Below the pieces are notes generated by a model. The model saw only the letters and a program-made list of their open reading frames with translations. It was not told the origin of the DNA and made no database searches. The position numbers and the translations under genes were made by a program. A stretch of 64,000 nt of DNA from Flavobacterium sp. UBA2787. GTDB lineage: Bacteria; Bacteroidota; Bacteroidia; Flavobacteriales; Flavobacteriaceae. Below, in pieces: positions 18,129 through 26,967 of this stretch; the stretch's first letter is position 1; every line of letters starts with the position of its first letter. The stretch spans positions 310,001-374,000 of the forward strand of contig DEHZ01000015.1 in NCBI GenBank assembly GCA_002352205.1, given 5' to 3'.

Positions 18129-19673
18129 TTATTCTTTTATTACATTACCTTCTTTATCATAAAATTGGTATTGTAAAAACGTGTAAGCATCACGAGGTAT
18201 AATTTTCACCCATTTTTTATGTTCAAAAAACCATTTTGAACGTAATGATGGAAAACCTTTGGTTAGGTATGCGGCCACAAAAGGATGGGCGTTAAGCACC
18301 AACTTTTTATGATTTTTTAGTCGTTCAACATCGAGATTAATCTTGTCAATCACTTGAATTGGAGCATCTATTTCTCCGTTTCCGTTGTTTGGATCTTCTT
18401 CTCTTGTTTTAATGTTAACTTCCGGTCTTACTCGTTGTCGTGTGATTTGGATTAATCCAAACTTACTCGGCGGTAAGATTTTGTGTTTTGCTTTGTCATC
18501 GCTCATTTCTTCTCGTAAGAAATCAAAAAGAACTTTTCGGTTTTCGGGATTTTGCATATCGATAAAATCGACAACAATAATTCCGCCCATATCTCGCAAA
18601 CGCAATTGTCTGGCAACTTCTGCTGCAGCAATCATATTTACTTCTAAGGCTGTGTCTTCCTGATTTTGAGCTTTATTGGAACGATTTCCACTATTCACAT
18701 CTATAACGTGAAGAGCTTCGGTGTGTTCAATAATCAAATAAGCTCCTTTGCTCATCGATACCGTTCTTCCAAAAGACGTTTTTATTTGTCTTTCAATGTG
18801 GTATTTTTCAAAGATGGGCAATTCTCTTGATTGGTATAACTTGACAATAGATACTTTTGTTGGATCAATTTCTTCAATTGATTCCTTTGTTTGCTCAAAC
18901 AACTCTTCATCGTCTATATAAATTCCGGTAAAGGAATCATTAAATACGTCTCTAAGTATCGATGAAGCTCTGTTCATTTCACTTAATACTTTTGACGGAT
19001 GATGAGCCGTTGGTAATTTTTTACACATGGCAGTCCATTTACTGAGTAAATTCTGCATGTCTTGGTCTAATTCGGCTATTTTTTTGCCTTCTGCTACTGT
19101 GCGAACAATAACACCAAATCCTTTTGGTTTGATAGATTGTACAAGTTTCTTTAAACGGTCTTTTTCTTCTTTCGAATCTATTTTTTGAGAAACAGAAACG
19201 CGATCAGAAAAAGGTACGAGAACAATATATCTTCCTGCCAATGAAAGCTCGGAGCTAATTCTTGGACCTTTGGTCGAGATAGGTTCTTTAACGATTTGTA
19301 CTAAAACCGACTGATTAGCACTCAACACATCAGTGATGATACCATCTTTGTCGATTTCTTTTTCAAACTGAAAGTTTTTAAGGGAGAAATCTTTTTGTTT
19401 ACCTGTGCTTACAAGTTTTGTGAATTTCAACATCGAAGCTAAGTTGGGTCCCAAATCGTGATAATGTAAAAAGGCATCTTTTTCAAAGCCTAAATTTACA
19501 AAAGCCGCATTAAGCCCCGGAACCGGTTTTCTGATTTTGGCAATAAAAATATCACCCACCTGAAAGCCGCTCTTTTGCTCTTCTTCTTTGTGTAATTCTA
19601 CTAGTTTTCCATCTTTTAATAAGGCAAAATCTACTGCTTCAGAACCTGACCTGATGATCAATTCTTTATTCAC
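18129..19673 (-). CDS. rng: Ribonuclease G (Rne/Rng family)
   Basis: A 514-residue endoribonuclease, close to the usual RNase G length and lacking the long RNase E tail. The S1-like domain is near residues 35-130 (VGDIFIAKIRKPVPGLNAAFVNLGFEKDAFLHY). The catalytic region has VIDVNSGNRS and MGGIIVVDFIDM, whose aspartates coordinate magnesium, and LIQITRQRVRP. It processes 16S rRNA 5' ends and degrades mRNA in the cytoplasm. It sits downstream of the 30-residue ribosomal-type gene and hup on the same strand, an arrangement common in Flavobacteria. Confidence 0.95.
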   Translation of the reverse strand: MNKELIIRSGSEAVDFALLKDGKLVELHKEEEQKSGFQVGDIFIAKIRKPVPGLNAAFVNLGFEKDAFLHYHDLGPNLASMLKFTKLVSTGKQKDFSLKNFQFEKEIDKDGIITDVLSANQSVLVQIVKEPISTKGPRISSELSLAGRYIVLVPFSDRVSVSQKIDSKEEKDRLKKLVQSIKPKGFGVIVRTVAEGKKIAELDQDMQNLLSKWTAMCKKLPTAHHPSKVLSEMNRASSILRDVFNDSFTGIYIDDEELFEQTKESIEEIDPTKVSIVKLYQSRELPIFEKYHIERQIKTSFGRTVSMSKGAYLIIEHTEALHVIDVNSGNRSNKAQNQEDTALEVNMIAAAEVARQLRLRDMGGIIVVDFIDMQNPENRKVLFDFLREEMSDDKAKHKILPPSKFGLIQITRQRVRPEVNIKTREEDPNNGNGEIDAPIQVIDKINLDVERLKNHKKLVLNAHPFVAAYLTKGFPSLRSKWFFEHKKWVKIIPRDAYTFLQYQFYDKEGNVIKE

Positions 19674-19883
19674 GATGTAAATTTTTATCCAAACATAATA
19701 GTTGTCGGTTTTTAGTTGTAAGTGACGGATTAACCCGCAACTCGCAACTCACAACCAATCAACCTAAAGTTAGGATGGATTAAACAATATTTTAAACAGG
19801 TAGTTTGTACCCGGTGAAACAGTTATTGTTTTTTACTGTTTCATTTCAAAGAACTTTTTGTAAAAGAAAAAAGTAGTTTAGAA

Positions 19884-19976
19884 CTACTTTTTCTTTTTGT
19901 GACGGTTAGCTCTCGCTCGTTTCTTACGTTTGTGAGTTGCTACCTTATGTCTTTTTCTCTTTTTTCCACTTGGCAT
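19884..19976 (-). CDS. 30-residue basic ribosomal-type protein (AURKAIP1/COX24-like, bS22/mS38-like)
   Basis: A very small gene, ATG at 19976 and TAG at 19884. The product begins MPSGKKRKRHKVATHKRKKR and ends ANRHKKKK: about two thirds lysine, arginine and histidine. The KRHKxxxxKRKKRxR core is like the COX24_C/AURKAIP1 family, whose mitochondrial member is ribosomal protein mS38 and whose mycobacterial relative is bS22. The sequence and its place between hup and rng are conserved in Flavobacteria as far as I know. It probably binds rRNA in the small subunit; that is inference from composition and family resemblance. Confidence 0.75.
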   Translation of the reverse strand: MPSGKKRKRHKVATHKRKKRARANRHKKKK

Positions 19977-20006
19977 AGTGTGATCTTTTTGGTATTAATA
20001 AATGAG

Positions 20007-20300
20007 TTATACTGCTACTTCAGTGTTGGTTTTCACACCTTCTACAAATACTTTTGCAGGTTTGAATGCCGGAATGTTGTGAGCAGGGATTTTGATTGTT
20101 GTGTTTTTAGAAATGTTTCTTCCTGTTTTTTCAGCTCTTGTTTTGATGATAAAACTTCCAAAACCTCTTAAGTAAACATTGTCTCCAGTTTCTAATGAGT
20201 TTTTAACTTCTTCCATAAAAGACTCTACTGTTGCTTGAACATCTCCTTTTTCAAGTCCTAATTTTTCTGAAATCTTCGCTACGATATCTGCTTTCGTCAT
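20007..20300 (-). CDS. HU/IHF-family nucleoid protein
   Basis: 97 residues, the normal HU length. Family features are MTKADIVAKISEKLGL at the start, the VYLRGFGSFIIK beta segment and the DNA-intercalating arm region NISKNTTIKIPAHNIPAFKP. It bends and compacts DNA. The gene is 30 bp upstream of the small ribosomal-type gene on the same strand and divergent from mutY. Confidence 0.95.
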   Translation of the reverse strand: MTKADIVAKISEKLGLEKGDVQATVESFMEEVKNSLETGDNVYLRGFGSFIIKTRAEKTGRNISKNTTIKIPAHNIPAFKPAKVFVEGVKTNTEVAV

Positions 20301-20341
20301 TTTCTTGCGTGTTAAATTTTATGTGTAAATTTTTGAGAGTG

Positions 20342-20349
20342 CAAATATA
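20342..20349 (-). promoter_or_regulatory. Promoter -7 box for the HU gene
   Basis: caaatata on the plus strand reads TATATTTG on the coding strand, a match to TAnnTTTG, about 42 bp before the start codon. Confidence 0.55.
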
Positions 20350-20407
20350 CAAATTAAAAAAACAAATATTCAAGCATAATTGATTAAAATTTAATTACAT
20401 AAACTTA

Positions 20408-20415
20408 TACTTTTG
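20408..20415 (+). promoter_or_regulatory. Promoter -7 box for mutY
   Basis: tacttttg matches TAnnTTTG, 17 bp before the ATG at 20433; a TTG at 20380-20382 may be part of a -33 element. Confidence 0.45.
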
Positions 20416-20432
20416 TTAACCAATTCAATTTT

Positions 20433-21470
20433 ATGACTTTTTCTAATCGGCTTATTCAATGGTATTTAGAAAACAAACGCGATTTGCCTTGGCGAAATAC
20501 CACGAATCCTTACAAAATATGGCTCTCAGAAATCATTTTGCAACAAACGCGAGTGGCTCAAGGTTTACCTTATTATGAACGATTTGTAGAAACTTTTCCA
20601 ACGGTTTTTGATTTAGCAAATGCTTCTGAAGAACAAGTTTTGAAACTTTGGCAAGGGTTAGGCTATTATTCCAGAGGAAGAAATCTGCACAAAACAGCTC
20701 AAATTATCGCTTTTGAACTTAACGGAACGTTTCCAAAAACCTACAATGACTTATTAAAATTAAAAGGAATCGGAACCTACACAGCTGCCGCAATTGCTTC
20801 TTTCAGTCAAAAAGAAGTCGTTCCTGTTGTGGATGGAAATGTGTTTCGCGTTCTAGCCCGTTATTTTGATGTGGAAACCGATATTTCATCGGCTACAGCC
20901 AAAAAAGAATTTTCTGCATTAGCAAACGAAATCATCGATAAAAAACGACCGGATTTGTTCAATCAAGCGTTAATGGAATTTGGAGCCTTGCAATGTGTTC
21001 CTAAAAACCCAAATTGTTTGCAATGTATTTTTAATGAAAGTTGTGCTGCATTACAAAAGAAAAAAGTAGATTTGCTTCCAATAAAATTAAAAAAGACAAA
21101 AGTAACCGAACGATTTTTTAATTATTTGGTTTTTGAAGATGAAAGTAGTAATTCACTCATTCAACAACGAACATCAAAAGGAATTTGGCATAATTTATAT
21201 GAGTTTCCGTTAATTGAATCGGAAAAAGAACTGAGTGAAAAAGAAATAATTGAAAAAATTTCCGCGACCTCTTTTCTTACAAATAAATTAATTTCGATAA
21301 AACCGTTTGATGAAAAAAGTGTTTTACACATCTTATCGCATCAACGACTGAAAATCAGGTTTTGGGAATTAAAAGTGGATGGTAGTATTGACAGCGGAAT
21401 GTCTATAGAAGCGTTGAAAAAGTTTCCATTTCCAATCGTAATTTTTAATTTTATTGAAAAGAATTTCTAA
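20433..21470 (+). CDS. mutY: A/G-specific adenine DNA glycosylase
   Basis: A 345-residue base-excision enzyme that removes adenine opposite 8-oxoguanine. The catalytic glutamate is E33 in LSEIILQQTR. The helix-hairpin-helix is LKGIGTYTAAAI (109-121) with catalytic D134 in VVDGNVFRV. The [4Fe-4S] cluster ligands are C188, C195, C198 and C204, with the standard 6-2-5 spacing. The C-terminal Nudix-like domain (~230-345) recognises 8-oxoG. It is first in the order mutY-ssb-gldE-gldD, characteristic of Flavobacteria. Confidence 0.96.
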   Translation: MTFSNRLIQWYLENKRDLPWRNTTNPYKIWLSEIILQQTRVAQGLPYYERFVETFPTVFDLANASEEQVLKLWQGLGYYSRGRNLHKTAQIIAFELNGTFPKTYNDLLKLKGIGTYTAAAIASFSQKEVVPVVDGNVFRVLARYFDVETDISSATAKKEFSALANEIIDKKRPDLFNQALMEFGALQCVPKNPNCLQCIFNESCAALQKKKVDLLPIKLKKTKVTERFFNYLVFEDESSNSLIQQRTSKGIWHNLYEFPLIESEKELSEKEIIEKISATSFLTNKLISIKPFDEKSVLHILSHQRLKIRFWELKVDGSIDSGMSIEALKKFPFPIVIFNFIEKNF

Positions 21471-21486
21471 ACTGTTATTAAATTTG

Positions 21487-21494
21487 TAACTTTG
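21487..21494 (+). promoter_or_regulatory. Promoter -7 box for ssb
   Basis: taactttg is a full match to TAnnTTTG, 31 bp before the ssb ATG. Confidence 0.5.
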
Positions 21495-21525
21495 ATATAA
21501 TCCAAAAAATCAACTTAAATATATT

Positions 21526-21963
21526 ATGAATGGAACTTTAAATAAAGTGATGTTAATAGGTCACTTAGGAGACGACGTAAAAATGCACTATTTCGATGGT
21601 GGTAATTGTATTGGTAGATTTCCGTTGGCAACCAATGAGGTCTATATTAACAAAACTACAAACGAAAAACTAACTTCAACGGAATGGCATAATTTAGTGG
21701 TTCGAAACAAAGCGGCCGAAATTTGCGAAAAATACCTTTCTAAAGGAGATAAGATTTATGTAGAGGGTAGAATTAAGTCCAGACAATGGCAGGCTGAAGA
21801 CGGTCAAACCAAATATACAACTGAAATTCAAGTGACTGAGTTTACTTTTTTAACTACAAAAAAGGAAACAGAACTTCATAAACAAAATCAGGATTCAAAT
21901 AAAAACACTAATTTTGACCACCAAGGCGGAAGAAATTCAGACAATGACGACCAGCCTTTTTAA
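21526..21963 (+). CDS. ssb: Single-stranded DNA-binding protein
   Basis: 145 residues: an OB-fold domain (about 1-110, NKVMLIGHLGDDVKM, STEWHNLVV, YVEGRIKSRQW) and a short flexible tail that ends in DNDDQPF, the acidic tip that docks SSB-partner proteins. It protects single strands during replication and repair. It has its own -7 box between mutY and its start, so it can be expressed independently of mutY. Confidence 0.96.
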   Translation: MNGTLNKVMLIGHLGDDVKMHYFDGGNCIGRFPLATNEVYINKTTNEKLTSTEWHNLVVRNKAAEICEKYLSKGDKIYVEGRIKSRQWQAEDGQTKYTTEIQVTEFTFLTTKKETELHKQNQDSNKNTNFDHQGGRNSDNDDQPF

Positions 21964-21985
21964 TGTATAACCAATTTTTAAAAAT

Positions 21986-23281
21986 TTGGACGCAGACCCC
22001 GCGAGTTTTCTGGAATTAATTAACACGAGTTTGCTCTTTGGAGTGATTGCTATTGTTGTCTTATTATTTTTTTCAGCCATGGTTTCCGGTGCTGAAGTGG
22101 CTCTTTTCTCGCTTTCTCAAAAAAATATTGAGGAAGCCATCGAACAAAATGAAACAAAAGGAAACCTAATTTCCAACTTATTAAAACGACCTAAAAAATT
22201 GTTGGCTACCTTATTGATAGTCAACAATTTTATTAATATTGGTATCGTAATCATTTTTTCGTTTATTAAAAATGATTTGTTGGGAGATATTTATCCCGAT
22301 TGGTTTCAGTTTACAATTGAAGTCGGTGTAATAACCTTTTTAATCTTACTCTTCGGCGAAATTTTACCCAAAGTATACGCCAACCGAAACAATATCAAAT
22401 TCGCAAAAATGGTGGCACGACCGATTCATTTTCTAAATGTGATTTTGTCGCCCATCAACATGCCGATGCGAGCCGTGACGATTTATTTTGAAAATAAATT
22501 AGGCAAACAAAAGACAAATATTTCCGTAAATCAATTGTCGCAGGCTTTGGAATTAACGTCTTCGGATGATACAACCGACGAAGAACAAAAAATTTTGGAA
22601 GGCATTGTTTCATTTGGAAATACAGATACGAGTCAGGTTATGAGTCCTCGAATTGATGTATTTGCTTTGGAAATTGATGAATCCTTTAAAGAAATTTTAC
22701 CCAAAATTTTAGACAAAGGTTATTCCAGAATTCCGGTGTATCGAGACAATATAGATCAGGTGGAAGGCGTTCTGTATGTAAAAGATTTGTTGCCACACAT
22801 TGACAAAACCGATTTTAATTGGATAACCTTGCTCAGAGAACCATTTTTTGTGCCAGAAAACAAAAAGTTAGACAACTTGCTGAAAGATTTTCAAGGTATG
22901 AAAAACCACTTGGCGATTGTTGTTGATGAATACGGCGGAACATCCGGAGTGATAACATTGGAAGATATTATCGAAGAAATTGTGGGTGATATAAGCGATG
23001 AGTTTGACGACGAAAACATCAACTATTCGCAAATTGACGACAAGAATTTTCTTTTTGAAGGAAAGATAAACCTGAAAGATTTTTATAGAATTGTGGATGT
23101 TGACGAAGATTTATTTGAAGATAAAAAAGGCGAAGCCGAAACCTTAGCCGGATTTATTTTGGAAATCATCGGAACATTTCCCAAAAAGGGACAAAAAATC
23201 TTTTTTGATAAATGTTTGTTCACCATTGAATCGGTTGACAAAAAACGAGTAAAACAAATTAAAGTTACCTTAGATGCATAA
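21986..23281 (+). CDS. gldE: Gliding-motility protein GldE (CNNM/CorC-like with CBS domains)
   Basis: A 431-residue membrane protein. A DUF21/CNNM domain with three to four hydrophobic helices covers about 10-190 (MVSGAEVALFSLSQ is the family signature). Two CBS motifs follow (about 205-330, VMSPRIDVFAL and VVDEYGGTSGVITLEDI), then a CorC_HlyC domain (to 431). The frame begins with TTG at 21986 (MDADP...), matching the MDPDP-type start I know for Flavobacterium GldE; no ATG is available before the first helix. It is genetically tied to GldD and T9SS/gliding function. Its stop overlaps gldD by 8 bp. Confidence 0.92.
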   Translation: MDADPASFLELINTSLLFGVIAIVVLLFFSAMVSGAEVALFSLSQKNIEEAIEQNETKGNLISNLLKRPKKLLATLLIVNNFINIGIVIIFSFIKNDLLGDIYPDWFQFTIEVGVITFLILLFGEILPKVYANRNNIKFAKMVARPIHFLNVILSPINMPMRAVTIYFENKLGKQKTNISVNQLSQALELTSSDDTTDEEQKILEGIVSFGNTDTSQVMSPRIDVFALEIDESFKEILPKILDKGYSRIPVYRDNIDQVEGVLYVKDLLPHIDKTDFNWITLLREPFFVPENKKLDNLLKDFQGMKNHLAIVVDEYGGTSGVITLEDIIEEIVGDISDEFDDENINYSQIDDKNFLFEGKINLKDFYRIVDVDEDLFEDKKGEAETLAGFILEIIGTFPKKGQKIFFDKCLFTIESVDKKRVKQIKVTLDA

Positions 23282-23837
23282 ATCGATTGTATATTTCGGA
23301 TTCCTATTTCTCTTTTGTTTATTGATAGGATGCAAAGAAGACGTTTTGCCAAAGCCCTCTGCTCAATTGCGATTGGATTATGAAATGGCAAATTACATGC
23401 AATTTGATAGTCCGTGTGACTTTAACTTTGATCATAACACAGACACTAAAGTAAATGTGAAAGACAATTGCGAGGTTACGATTCAGTATCCTAAAATGAA
23501 AGCTACGGTTTATTTAACGTATCGAAAAGTAGAGAACAACATTGATGCTTTATTGAAAGACGCTCAGAAACTTACCTACGAGCACGTAATCAAAGCCGAT
23601 GATATTGTAGAAACGCCTTTTGTCAACACGAAAGACAAAGTCTACGGAATGTTTTATCAAGTAGGCGGAAATGCCGCGACCAATACACAATTTTATTTAA
23701 CAGATAGTATTCAACATTTTGTGACCGGATCGGTGTATTTCTATGCTAAACCCAATTTTGACTCGATTATGCCGGCGGCGAGTTACATTAAGGATGATAT
23801 GCAGACGTTGATGGAGACGATGCGGTGGAAGAAGTAA
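23274..23837 (+). CDS. gldD: Gliding-motility lipoprotein GldD
   Basis: 187 residues with lipobox LLIGC (lipidated Cys20), so anchored in a membrane facing the periplasm. The length and the sequence (YMQFDSPCDFNF, TVYLTYRKVENN, GGNAATNTQFYLTDS) fit GldD, required for gliding and type IX secretion in Flavobacterium. It overlaps gldE by 8 bp, implying translational coupling; a strong terminator follows. Confidence 0.93.
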   Translation: MHKSIVYFGFLFLFCLLIGCKEDVLPKPSAQLRLDYEMANYMQFDSPCDFNFDHNTDTKVNVKDNCEVTIQYPKMKATVYLTYRKVENNIDALLKDAQKLTYEHVIKADDIVETPFVNTKDKVYGMFYQVGGNAATNTQFYLTDSIQHFVTGSVYFYAKPNFDSIMPAASYIKDDMQTLMETMRWKK

Positions 23838-23913
23838 TGTAGCAATTAGGCAATGTGTCAATTGGGGAACGTGGCAATTAGTCAATTATAAAATTCATTT
23901 TAATAAAATAGGT

Positions 23914-23953
23914 AAACCTTTGTAGAGTTAAACTTCTACAAAGGTTTTTTTAA
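23914..23953. terminator. Bidirectional terminator after gldD
   Basis: Perfect arms aaacctttgtaga (23914-23926) and tctacaaaggttt (23935-23947) followed by a T run; convergent genes on each side. Confidence 0.88.
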
Positions 23954-24006
23954 TTGTAATTATTGTTAAAAGCGACAAGCTAAAACCTTATTGAGCTTTT
24001 TCAAAT

Positions 24007-25407
24007 CTACTTCTTAATTATTTTTTTCTCAAATATACCTGCCGAACTTTTTATACGAAGTAAATAAATTCCGGTCTTTAAATCCGCAACCTCAATAGAA
24101 GTAGTAGTTGCTTGTAGCTTTATGCTGTGCAATAATTGCCCCTGCATATCAAATAGTTCAGCGACTGTGTTAGTATCAGTTGTAAATGAGTCGGATAGTG
24201 CTAATAACAATTGTTCGCGACAAGGGTTGGGATAAACCGAAACTTTTTCAATAGCATTTTCAACGACTGATAAAACAACGTTACAAACTTCGTTTACCAC
24301 TACCGGAGTAAGCCGTTGAGTAATTGTTCCATCGCCCAGTTGGCCCGAGTTATTATTGCCAACCGCATAGACAGTGCCATCGTTATCAAGAAAAAGTGAG
24401 TGACTTCCGCTTGCATCAATCGCACTAATTCCTGTGAGTCCGGGAATAATAAAGGGAATACTTTTGTTAATGGTGGTGCCATCGCCCAGTTGACCGAAAG
24501 TATTCGCTCCACATGCCATAACCGTACCATTAGTATGCAGGAAAAGGGAATACAAGAATCCACCGGATAATTTTGTGATTCCGCTTAGACCTGTTAGCTC
24601 AAACGGATTATAAATATAACTTCCTACATCAAAATTACCAAGCTGCCCAAAAGCGTTCGAGCCAACACCCCAAACCTTGTTGTCATCCTTTAGGAAAAGA
24701 GAATGCGTGCCACCTGCCGATATAGCAGTTATTCCACTCACTCCTTCAATTTCTATCGGAGTGGTTACGCCATATAAAGGTTGTTCTCCTATTTGTCCGT
24801 AATAATTACCACCGGTCGCCCAAACGGTACCATCATTTTTTAAGAAAAGTGAATGGAACTGCCCCACACTGATAGCGGTAATCCCTGTGAGACCTAACAT
24901 TTGCACAGGCGTAGTTTTACTGTCGTTAGTTCCGTCACCTAGTTGTCCTGTGGAATTATTCCCTACTGCCCAAACCGTTCCATCATTTTTTAGGAAAATA
25001 GAAAAGTCCATACTGGCGGCTATGTCTGTAATTCCCGTGAGTCCTACTACTTGCACCGGAGATGTTGTACCGCTAGTCGTTCCATCGCCAAGTTGTCCAT
25101 TGCCGTTACCGCCAACAGCCCAAACCGTGCCGTCATTTTTAAGGAAAAGGGAATGAAAATACCCTGCATCAACAGCGATTATCTCGGTAAGACCAACAGC
25201 CGAAATAGGTGTGCTATGATCACCAAAAGCTCCAATACCAAGTGCTCCACTGGTGTTAGACCCTACACTTTGTGGTGTTCCGCTGATGCAACGATAAACA
25301 GAATGATTAAATCCTGCAGCAATTGTTTGAGCACTGATAGTAGTGCTTGTGCTTGCAAAAAAGATAAGTACGGCATTAAGAATAAGGGTAAGTTTTCTTT
25401 GTTTCAT
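24007..25407 (-). CDS. Secreted RCC1-repeat propeller protein with T9SS signal
   Basis: 466 residues: signal peptide (1-27), about six to seven RCC1-type repeats (~40-370), each with a unit such as FLKNDGTVWAVGGNGNGQLGDG and a GLTGIxxI strand, and a type A T9SS sorting domain (~385-466: VSVYPNPCREQ, AELFDMQGQLL, TGIYLLRIKSS, KKIIKK). RCC1 repeats make a seven-bladed propeller for protein binding; in Bacteroidota secreted versions the partner is unknown. Exported by T9SS, which ties it to the gld genes functionally. Antisense frames over it are repeat artefacts. Confidence 0.88.
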   Translation of the reverse strand: MKQRKLTLILNAVLIFFASTSTTISAQTIAAGFNHSVYRCISGTPQSVGSNTSGALGIGAFGDHSTPISAVGLTEIIAVDAGYFHSLFLKNDGTVWAVGGNGNGQLGDGTTSGTTSPVQVVGLTGITDIAASMDFSIFLKNDGTVWAVGNNSTGQLGDGTNDSKTTPVQMLGLTGITAISVGQFHSLFLKNDGTVWATGGNYYGQIGEQPLYGVTTPIEIEGVSGITAISAGGTHSLFLKDDNKVWGVGSNAFGQLGNFDVGSYIYNPFELTGLSGITKLSGGFLYSLFLHTNGTVMACGANTFGQLGDGTTINKSIPFIIPGLTGISAIDASGSHSLFLDNDGTVYAVGNNNSGQLGDGTITQRLTPVVVNEVCNVVLSVVENAIEKVSVYPNPCREQLLLALSDSFTTDTNTVAELFDMQGQLLHSIKLQATTTSIEVADLKTGIYLLRIKSSAGIFEKKIIKK

Positions 25408-25567
25408 ATCCTTTTAAAATGAGTTATAATATCGATTGGTAAACTTGGGTTTATTTGCCTAATTGATTTTTCAAATATAACAAAAGATAGTTTACATCAG
25501 TAAACCGACTTTTAATTTATTGTAAATAGAAGGTTGTATTAGGTTTAGTAAAAGGAATCAATATTTG

Positions 25568-25591
25568 CTTCGAAGTCGTGAGACTTCGAAG
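25568..25591. repeat. Palindromic satellite, type cttcgaagtc
   Basis: A perfect 10-bp hairpin, cttcgaagtc-gtga-gacttcgaag, followed by gagcatcatagcattaagga. A second copy of the hairpin is at 34388-34409 (loop at). A variant at 28876-28930 keeps ttcgaagtcgtg and gagcatcat but has the second arm replaced by a tcccgat-aacg-atcggga hairpin. Confidence 0.65.
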
Positions 25592-25797
25592 AGCATCATA
25601 GCATTAAGGAGATTTCGGGTAGCTGGTGTTGATTGAGAAAAGGTCATTTCCGGGAGTATCGCTACTACTAACCAGAGGAATAAGTTGTAATATAGGTTGG
25701 TGTTCATTCTGGTTTAGGATTGAGATTTGGTTTGAATGATTTGTATCGTTGAACATCGTGACAATAAGAAGACTTCGAGTAACTGGCAACTACTTTT

Positions 25798-26307
25798 TCA
25801 GCGTGCTGTAATAAATCGTTCTACAATAACATAAGAATTAAAAAAACTTTCTTTGTAATGAATAGTTACTACAAATTGATTAGTATTCTTCTCAATCTTT
25901 TTTAAATCGTCAGACCACCCTGCAATGTAATGATTCGTGTCTTTAAATTTAAAGTAATAACCTCTTGATTTTCTGCTTTGAGAGATTTTTGTTATTTCAC
26001 AGTTTTCAATTAAAATGGGTTTATCTTTAGAATAGTAGTTTTTGTTATAAAAATTAACAAGATACATAAATACCAAGCTAAGGGCAAATGAACCTAACAA
26101 CAAAACAGCTATGATTTCTAAAGGCTTCATTTTTAAATGAATTTTTTTGTAGAAAAAAATGAACGTGGTTAGAAACAAAATGATCACAAAGGAAATAGTC
26201 TCTACAGTAAGCTTACCGGTATATATAATTGATTCTGATTGTTCTCTCGAGAATAGTAAGAAAACGATAAGGCCTATTAAAATTATATAACTTGATTTTG
26301 ATTTCAT
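25798..26307 (-). CDS. Small membrane protein, function unknown
   Basis: 169 residues with three hydrophobic helices (about 8-22, 33-52 and 63-85), then a ~85-residue hydrophilic domain (ILIENCEITKISQSRKSRGYYFKF, GWSDDLKKIEKN, VVTIHYKESFF) that looks like a small beta barrel. Such membrane-plus-small-beta-domain proteins occur as solitary accessory genes in Bacteroidota. It heads a run of minus-strand accessory genes. No family assigned. Confidence 0.6.
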   Translation of the reverse strand: MKSKSSYIILIGLIVFLLFSREQSESIIYTGKLTVETISFVIILFLTTFIFFYKKIHLKMKPLEIIAVLLLGSFALSLVFMYLVNFYNKNYYSKDKPILIENCEITKISQSRKSRGYYFKFKDTNHYIAGWSDDLKKIEKNTNQFVVTIHYKESFFNSYVIVERFITAR

Positions 26308-26340
26308 TCATTATTTTATATTACCACTTATAAGTTTTAT

Positions 26341-26826
26341 TTATTCGCTGCCTAATTCATCCTTAGTTAAGTAGATGTACGACAAACTGTTTCCATCACC
26401 TCCCATATAGGCATCATTCGCCATAGTTAACTTTAGTTCATTGAAAAAATAGTTTCCCTCATCATTTTCAAAGTATGGATAGTGTAATTTTTCAATTACT
26501 CTATTGATATCTTCTCCTATCGCGATTTTTGTATTTCCAATAGTTAATTCAATTCCCGTGTGAAATTCTATTTCGCTAAGTTGGTTTTCTTCGTCATAAG
26601 TAAAAAAAAACAAATTTTCCTCATTTTCAAAGTCTTGATAAATATCTCTTTTTTGAATTATATTGAAAGATGTATCTCCATCTAAAAAAGCAGAGTTATC
26701 AAACTCTTTATCATCATCCTTATGACTTTGTTTAAGTTTAACTCTTACATTTTCACGAGATTCGTTCCAAAGAATTTTTTCAGAATGGATTTCGACTCCT
26801 AAATTTGGCAAATAGGTAACTTTCAT
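26341..26826 (-). CDS. Hypothetical protein of the immunity-protein style
   Basis: 161 residues from the ATG at 26826; the frame is open further upstream, but that part is the inverted-repeat element at 26858-26913 and is unlikely to be coding. Cytoplasmic, acidic, beta-rich, with ELTIGNTKIAIGEDINRVIEKL. This G-x5-V-x2-L element is of the kind seen in small solitary or toxin-immunity proteins. The downstream neighbour has a similar element (GLLLGDNQETVLQKLG), which suggests a shared fold. Function unknown. Confidence 0.55.
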   Translation of the reverse strand: MKVTYLPNLGVEIHSEKILWNESRENVRVKLKQSHKDDDKEFDNSAFLDGDTSFNIIQKRDIYQDFENEENLFFFTYDEENQLSEIEFHTGIELTIGNTKIAIGEDINRVIEKLHYPYFENDEGNYFFNELKLTMANDAYMGGDGNSLSYIYLTKDELGSE

Positions 26827-26857
26827 TTTTTTAATATTGATAGTATTTATACTGATG

Positions 26858-26913
26858 ACGGCTTGGCGATTTGGCGGAAATGCAGCATAAAAGTGCAATA
26901 GCATTACTGCCGT
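26858..26913. repeat. Short attC-like imperfect inverted repeat between accessory genes
   Basis: Outer arms acggc (26858-26862) / gccgt (26909-26913) and inner arms aatgc (26879-26883) / gcatt (26901-26905), with extra unpaired bases on one side only. The element is G+C-rich compared with the flanking genes and fills the gap between two of them. Compared with integron attC sites it has the asymmetry and size, but no integrase is in the window. Confidence 0.4.
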
Positions 26914-26967
26914 TATACCTTGCACAAATGTTTGATACAACCAAACCAATGTCGCCTGCAGTTAATT

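Noticed and set aside
24887-25422. Antisense frames opposite the RCC1 protein
   Set aside because: Shadow frames from repeated blades.
25604-25789. 61-residue frame next to the palindromic satellite
   Set aside because: Lies in satellite-like sequence and lacks any coding feature.
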